Positions 59,522 to 64,000 of a DNA stretch of 64,000 nt are shown in pieces. The notes beneath the pieces were generated by a model. The model saw nothing but the letters and a program-made list of their open reading frames with translations. It searched no databases and was not told the DNA's origin. How positions within the stretch are numbered: the first letter of the stretch is position 1; each line of letters begins with the position of its first letter. The translations under genes were made by a program, and so were the position numbers. Source of the stretch: Phycisphaeraceae bacterium (lineage in GTDB: Bacteria; Planctomycetota; Phycisphaerae; Phycisphaerales; UBA1924); the NCBI GenBank assembly GCA_026126305.1, contig JAHCJI010000005.1:1-64000 (forward strand). The letters are read 5' to 3'.

Positions 59522-59699
59522 TTCTGCTGGAGACTCGCGCAGCACTGCTGAAGACCCGCGCCGTTCTGTTGGAGACTCCCGCAGCACTGCTTTCGTCCCG
59601 CGCAGCACTGTTCCTGGCTCCCGCCGTTCCATTAGAGCCCCGCGCTGCACTGCTTTCGTCTCCCGCGGAACTGTTCCCGTCTCCAGCAGCACCGGTTTA
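59522..59699. repeat. Array 3: tandem repeat with 21-bp period
   Basis: Eight degenerate units of 21 bp, for example TTCTGCTGGAGACTCGCGCAG, CACTGCTGAAGACCCGCGCC and CACTGCTTTCGTCCCGCGCA. Two forms (beginning TTC and CAC) mix along the array. The sequence differs from arrays 1 and 2 but keeps the same period and GCGC-rich core. It ends about 34 bp before the caspase gene start and may overlap that gene's promoter (TACAAT at 59698-59703). Confidence 0.85.
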
Positions 59700-59732
59700 C
59701 AATCTCGCTAAGATCCTCCCTGGAGTACGAAC

Positions 59733-61484
59733 ATGGCGAGCCCTATGTATAAGCCCCGCTATGACAACAGTTGGGCATTGGTCATTGGCGTGAACGACTA
59801 CAAGCATACTGGGCGGCTGGAATACGCCACGAATGATGCTAAAGGCGTTGCTTCAGTGCTGACTGAGCGTTTCGGATTCCCTGCTGAGAATACGAAGCTG
59901 CTATTGGACGATGCGGCCACGCTCCAAGGCATCCGAAGTGCGATGCACAAACTGGCCAAGGATGCCACCGACGACGATCGGGTGTTCATCTTCTACGCTG
60001 GACATGGGCACACTGTCCCCGCCTATGGTCGGGATGCTGGATTCCTGGTGCCGGTGGATGGTCGAGAGGATGACACCGCAACCATGCTCCCCTGGGATGA
60101 CCTTGTGCATACGTCCCGGATCATACGCGCGAAGCACTTGCTATTCGTCATGGACGCGTGCTACGGCGGGTCGATTGCCATGCGATCACTCGCGCCGGGT
60201 AGCAAGCGATTTCTGCGAGACATGATGGGGAGATACTCGCGTCAGTTCCTGACTGCGGGCAAGGCTAACGAAGTGGTAGCTGATAGCGGTGGCCCGAGGG
60301 TTGGACATTCGGTGTTCACTGGGCATCTTCTCGATGCCCTGGAAGGTGGTATGCCCGCCGCCGAGGGCTTGATGTCGGCGAACGCTGTTATGGCTCATGT
60401 CTACGACCGTGTAGCCAAAGACCCGCATTCGTTCCAAGCTCCGCACTACGGCTTCCTTGCAGGCGATGGAGATTTCTTCTTTGCCGCGCCGGTGTTGGAA
60501 TCCGACCCTCAGAAACCACAGCCCGAAGGCGATGTTCTGGTAGAAGTTCCAGCGGATTTGATCCCCCAAGCAGTAGAGGATGAGGGAGAGGTGATGCCGC
60601 CAATGCTCGATCAGGTCAAAGAGTATCTGTCTGACCACAAACATCGGATCCAGTTGAACGATCTCGTGATGCGCGAACTCCGGGCCGGGCAGCAGCGCCT
60701 AGGCGAAGAGAACTTTTCCGTGCAGGCCGGTGGGGGCATTTCCGGCGAGGATTTCGCGGCCCGGCTGCTGAAGTACGAAGAGGCAATGAGCGAACTGCTC
60801 GATGTATCCGCCCTTCTAGGACGGTGGGCCGAGCCTTCGCAGCAGAACATCGTTCGGCAACTTGTCTACACACTGGCAGGGGGTATTGAATCCAAAAGTG
60901 GGAGTACCCTCTGGCTGGCGTTGCGGTCATATCCAATGCTGCTGACCATGTATGTGGGCGGGATTGCAGCGCTGGAGGGAGAGAACTACGAAAGCCTGAA
61001 GGCTCTGCTGGCTACGCAGGTGAAGCATGAGCTGGGGGGCGATACGGTGACGGTGGTTCAGGCGACTACTCATGCCATGCTGGACGTTGCAAGATCAGAC
61101 GCATTCAAGCTGCTTCCTGGACATGAACGCCAGTACTCGCCTCAGAGTGAGTACCTATTCAAGCGCGTGCAGCCGATCGTGGAGGACATTCTATTTCTAG
61201 GATCCCGCTACGAAAACCTCTTCGACCGATTCGAGCTCTTCTACGCGCTGACAAATGCTGATTATGACGAGAGCTCTTGGGGGCATCCCGGGAGGTTTGC
61301 CTGGAAGTATCACTCGCGGGGTGGAGCGCATAATCCATTCACTGCTCTGATCGAAGAGGCCAAGCGAGAGGCGGACAATTGGCCACCGCTGCGCGTCGGA
61401 CTCTTTCGTGGATCATCTGCCCGATTCCTGGAGGTGGCCGAACGATTTAGGTCCGAGCTGCTGAACAAGCTGAACTGGCACTGA
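59733..61484 (+). CDS. Caspase-like (peptidase C14) protein with unknown C-terminal domain
   Basis: Protein of 583 residues without a signal peptide. Residues 10-255 are a caspase/metacaspase domain: ALVIGVNDYKHTGRLEYATN, catalytic His91 in FIFYAGHGHTVP and Cys143 in LFVMDACYGGSIAMR. After a linker with acidic stretches (about 265-300), the C-terminal half (about 310-583) is helical, with SGSTLWLALRSYPMLLTMYV and GGIAALEGENYESLKALLAT. I think a similar C-terminal region occurs in anti-phage proteins with other effectors, but I cannot confirm it. GC is clearly lower than in neighbours, codon choice differs, and a stand-alone position suggests horizontal transfer. ATG at 59733 has GGAG 8 bp upstream; Met5 is possible. 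Confidence 0.88.
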   Translation: MASPMYKPRYDNSWALVIGVNDYKHTGRLEYATNDAKGVASVLTERFGFPAENTKLLLDDAATLQGIRSAMHKLAKDATDDDRVFIFYAGHGHTVPAYGRDAGFLVPVDGREDDTATMLPWDDLVHTSRIIRAKHLLFVMDACYGGSIAMRSLAPGSKRFLRDMMGRYSRQFLTAGKANEVVADSGGPRVGHSVFTGHLLDALEGGMPAAEGLMSANAVMAHVYDRVAKDPHSFQAPHYGFLAGDGDFFFAAPVLESDPQKPQPEGDVLVEVPADLIPQAVEDEGEVMPPMLDQVKEYLSDHKHRIQLNDLVMRELRAGQQRLGEENFSVQAGGGISGEDFAARLLKYEEAMSELLDVSALLGRWAEPSQQNIVRQLVYTLAGGIESKSGSTLWLALRSYPMLLTMYVGGIAALEGENYESLKALLATQVKHELGGDTVTVVQATTHAMLDVARSDAFKLLPGHERQYSPQSEYLFKRVQPIVEDILFLGSRYENLFDRFELFYALTNADYDESSWGHPGRFAWKYHSRGGAHNPFTALIEEAKREADNWPPLRVGLFRGSSARFLEVAERFRSELLNKLNWH

Positions 61485-61664
61485 CGAGTACCCAAAAAGT
61501 CGCTTTTAACACTGTGCCCAATCATATCCCCCCCTATCCATTCCCCAGCAGCACGAACTACCCTCACAGACCCCACCCCCCACGCGATCTGCGGGTTCGT
61601 GGCGCATCGGGCTCTATCGGACCTGGTGGAATCGGCGGCCGGCGCCCGGCGAAGGGACGTTTGC

Positions 61665-62612
61665 CTACTGCACCAGGCCCTTGGTCAGCCGCATGAAGGC
61701 CGTCTCCAGGTTCACGGCCTCTTCGGTGAAGCGCTTCACGCGGAAGCCCTGGTTGATGAGGATGCTGGGCACGTCGGCGATGGCCACGGCGCCCTGGGTG
61801 TCCAGCGTGAGGTGGATCTCTACGCCCTCGTCGGTGTCTACCAGGTCGGCCTTCTGCACGCCGGGCAGCCTGGCCAGCACCGCCGCGGCCTCGGGCGAGC
61901 GGTCGACCACCTGCACGTGCAGCACCTGTCCCACGCGGGCGCGGCTGAGGGCCTCGCGCACGGTGCCGGTGAAGAGGAGTTTGCCGCGCTCGATGATGCC
62001 CACGACGTTGCACAGCTCGGCCAGCTCGTGCAGGATGTGGCTGGAGATCAGGATGGTCTTGCCCATGCGCTTGAGCTCCTTGAGCAGCTCGCGCATCTCG
62101 ATGCGGGCGCGCGGGTCCAGGCCGCTGGCGGGCTCATCCATCAGCAGCACCTTGGGGTCGTGCAGCAGCACGCGGGCGACGCTCAGGCGCTGCTGCATGC
62201 CGCGGCTGAGGCCGCTGACCTCGGCCGCGGCCTTGTAGGTCAGGTCGGTCAGCTCCAGCACGTCCTTGACCACGGCCTGGCGCTGCTTGCCGTGGATGTC
62301 GTAGGCGGCGGCGAAGAACTCCAGGTACTCGGTGACCACCATGTCCTGGTAGGCGCCCATGAAGTCGGGCACGTAGCCGATGACCGGGCGGATGAGGCGG
62401 TTCTGGTAGCCGATGGTGTGGCCGGCCACCTGGGCCTGGCCGCTGGTGGGCTTGAGCAGCGTGGCCAGGATCTTGATCGTCGTGGTCTTTCCCGCGCCGT
62501 TGGGCCCGATGAAGCCGAAGCAGTCGCCCTGGTCGATGGCCAGGTTCAGGTTGTCCAGCGCCACGAGGTCGCCGTAGCGTTTGGTCAGGTTGATGGTCTC
62601 GATGATCGGCAC
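61665..62612 (-). CDS. ABC transporter ATP-binding protein
   Basis: ATPase of 315 residues. Walker A is GFIGPNGAGKTTTIKILATL, the signature is VSGLSRGMQQRLSVARVLLH, Walker B is VLLMDEPASGLDPRARIEM and the switch is ISSHILHELAEL. An extra C-terminal domain (about 220-315) is like those of ABC-2-type exporters (GldA/NosF group). GTG at 62612 has AAGGAG upstream at suitable spacing. It lies 17 bp from the stop of the gene at 62630, a membrane protein that probably forms or assists the permease. Confidence 0.94.
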   Translation of the reverse strand: MPIIETINLTKRYGDLVALDNLNLAIDQGDCFGFIGPNGAGKTTTIKILATLLKPTSGQAQVAGHTIGYQNRLIRPVIGYVPDFMGAYQDMVVTEYLEFFAAAYDIHGKQRQAVVKDVLELTDLTYKAAAEVSGLSRGMQQRLSVARVLLHDPKVLLMDEPASGLDPRARIEMRELLKELKRMGKTILISSHILHELAELCNVVGIIERGKLLFTGTVREALSRARVGQVLHVQVVDRSPEAAAVLARLPGVQKADLVDTDEGVEIHLTLDTQGAVAIADVPSILINQGFRVKRFTEEAVNLETAFMRLTKGLVQ

Positions 62613-62629
62613 GCGGCGCTCCTTGCTGG

Positions 62630-64000
62630 TTACTGACCGGGGCCCGACCCGCCCGGGGCCAACGCTTCGTCCGCCTGATCGGGCCCCGCCCTGCTGGTGA
62701 GCACCGGCGGCGGCGCGGCCCCCAGCGGGTAGACCCATCGCACGACGGTGCGGCCGCGCAGGTCGGGCGGGCGGCCGTCGATGGTCAGGGGCGTGGGGCT
62801 GGGCGCGCCCCCCTCGCCCGGGCCCACGCCCAGGTGCCCGATGACGATGATGCACGGGCGGGTCATCCACACGCCCAGGTCCATGCCGTGCATGGCCCGG
62901 CGCGTGGCGGCGCCAAAATCGTTGGCCATGAACCCGCGCTGGGTGGGCGGCGGGCCGGCCTGGCTCAGCAAGCCCGCGATGGACAGTTGCTCGCTGACGC
63001 TGCGGGCGTCGGTGGACAGCCCGCCGGTGAGCCCGCGCTGGAGCTGCGGCGTGGTCCGCTGGTCGAGCAAGGAGGCCAGCGAGACGTCGTCGCTGCCCAG
63101 GCGCGCCGTCTCGCGCGAGAGATCCAGCGGCACGCCCGGCTGCCAGGGGTCGCCGCGGCGGAAGGCCACCGCCCGCATGATGGGCCGGTTGGGCCCCACC
63201 CCCGGCTGCACCCGCTGCATCCCGTGGTTGACGATGACCATCACGTCGTGCAGCGCCCCGGGCAGGTCGTGGATGAGCAGGCCCGCGGCCTCGCTGGTGA
63301 CGGCCTGGGACCCCAGCCCCTCCGGACGCGGCGTGGCCCGCAGCACGCCTGGCTTGCCCCGGTCGTCCACGGGCAGGGGCATGGCCCACACCGGCGGGCC
63401 CGCCCACATCGCCTCGACCTCCTTCATGGTCGAACGCACGGGGAAACGCATGGTGTCGGGCCGGGCCGCCAGCAGGCGATAGCCGCGGTTGTCCGGGAAC
63501 GAGCCCAGGCTGACCGATGGGTCCGGGTTGATCCACGGGGCCAGCGTGGCGACGATCGACCGGCCATCGTCGGCACCCACGCGCAGGGTTGCCTCGCCGT
63601 AGCGCGGCACGATCAGGCCCGCCCAGGTGCGCGTGCGCTGCACGTCCTGGCCATAGACGTGATCGATGATGGTCAGGTGGGCCCCGCGCACCGAGCCCGG
63701 GCTCAGCAGCGCCGCACCGCCCCAGGCGATGGCGGTGAAGATGCCCGTGACGCCCACGAAGGCCACCCACGCGTGCCGTGCGTAGCCCGCCCGCTTGAGC
63801 AGCGCAAAGCCAACCGGCCCGGCCACGAGCCAGTACAGGATGAAGACCACAAAGCCCAGCAGCACGCCCGAGGCGGGGTTGCCCGTGGCGGCGATGGCCG
63901 AGTCGATGCTGTGGTCATAGTGGCGGACGATGCGCTCGGGCTCGCGCACCTGCTGGCCGCGGGCAGACCAGGGCGTCAGGTCGCCGCGTCGTCCCAGCAC
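62630..64000 (-). CDS. Membrane protein linked to the ABC ATPase, 5' truncated by the window edge
   Basis: At least 456 residues, continuing past the window end. Two hydrophobic segments are visible near residues 45-100 (VLLGFVVFILYWLVAGPVGF, HAWVAFVGVTGIFTAIAWGG). The rest is a large extracytoplasmic region with PRYGEATLRVGADDGRSIVA and ADARSVSEQLSIAGLL-type blocks. I recognise no family. Overlap in direction and 17-bp spacing suggest co-transcription with the ATPase. The GTG at the very edge may not be the true start. Confidence 0.75.
   Translation of the reverse strand: MLGRRGDLTPWSARGQQVREPERIVRHYDHSIDSAIAATGNPASGVLLGFVVFILYWLVAGPVGFALLKRAGYARHAWVAFVGVTGIFTAIAWGGAALLSPGSVRGAHLTIIDHVYGQDVQRTRTWAGLIVPRYGEATLRVGADDGRSIVATLAPWINPDPSVSLGSFPDNRGYRLLAARPDTMRFPVRSTMKEVEAMWAGPPVWAMPLPVDDRGKPGVLRATPRPEGLGSQAVTSEAAGLLIHDLPGALHDVMVIVNHGMQRVQPGVGPNRPIMRAVAFRRGDPWQPGVPLDLSRETARLGSDDVSLASLLDQRTTPQLQRGLTGGLSTDARSVSEQLSIAGLLSQAGPPPTQRGFMANDFGAATRRAMHGMDLGVWMTRPCIIVIGHLGVGPGEGGAPSPTPLTIDGRPPDLRGRTVVRWVYPLGAAPPPVLTSRAGPDQADEALAPGGSGPGQ

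Noticed and set aside
59733-61484. CBASS or cyclic-nucleotide defence operon around the caspase
   Set aside because: No nucleotidyltransferase, cyclase or SAVED-like gene lies beside it; the neighbours are paralogue B and an ABC transporter.

Overview
The window looks like chromosome from a member of the Planctomycetota, most probably Phycisphaerales. The evidence is high GC, four secreted proteins ending in the paired dockerin-like tag (DGDGxLTIFDFLxFQ, often finishing in GC), a type II secretion / type IV pilus locus with very long pseudopilins, a secreted DUF1028-type protein, and many short intergenic hairpins. This assignment rests on protein architecture, not on a marker-gene search.

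Layout. 0.4-2.7 kb: FixL/FixJ-like two-component pair (ATGA overlap). 2.7-7 kb: mnmG, then on the minus strand rpsB-tsf and a LURP-one/scramblase-like gene. 7.3-21.3 kb: redox and housekeeping genes (thioredoxin-like protein, YceI, zinc alcohol dehydrogenase, methyltransferase, phosphohexomutase, aminotransferase, BCP peroxiredoxin) among large secreted proteins of unknown role. 21.4-29.1 kb: a minus-strand ECF sigma factor / unknown protein / TPR-CHAT protease / exported subtilase gene set, flanked by two dockerin-tagged secreted proteins. 29.2-37.4 kb: threonine dehydratase-like enzyme, a helical/beta-rich protein (paralogue A), a second aminotransferase, a Na+/Ca2+ exchanger, a dockerin-tagged FG-GAP protein and a TPR-YggX fusion. 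37.4-39.1 kb: tandem array, transposase remnant, methyltransferase and tRNA-Pro(UGG). 39.2-55.3 kb: nine-gene pilus/T2SS cluster in the order ATPase, PilT, ATPase, GspF, then five pseudopilin-like proteins. 55.5-58 kb: CoaB-like protein and a pseudouridine synthase-methyltransferase fusion. 58.2-61.5 kb: paralogue B, an inverted-repeat element, a third tandem array and a lower-GC caspase-like gene. 61.6-64 kb: ABC ATPase with a membrane partner cut by the window edge.

How the parts may work together. The T2SS/pilus cluster could export the dockerin-tagged proteins found elsewhere in the window. The sigma-CHAT-subtilase set resembles, in logic only, the TPR-CHAT/Csx30/RpoE arrangement of type III-E CRISPR loci, but no CRISPR gene or array is present. 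It is the best candidate for an undescribed protease-controlled transcription switch. Three arrays with an exact 21-bp period (two helical turns, seven codons), two of them upstream of paralogous genes and one directly before the caspase gene, are the strongest non-coding signal.
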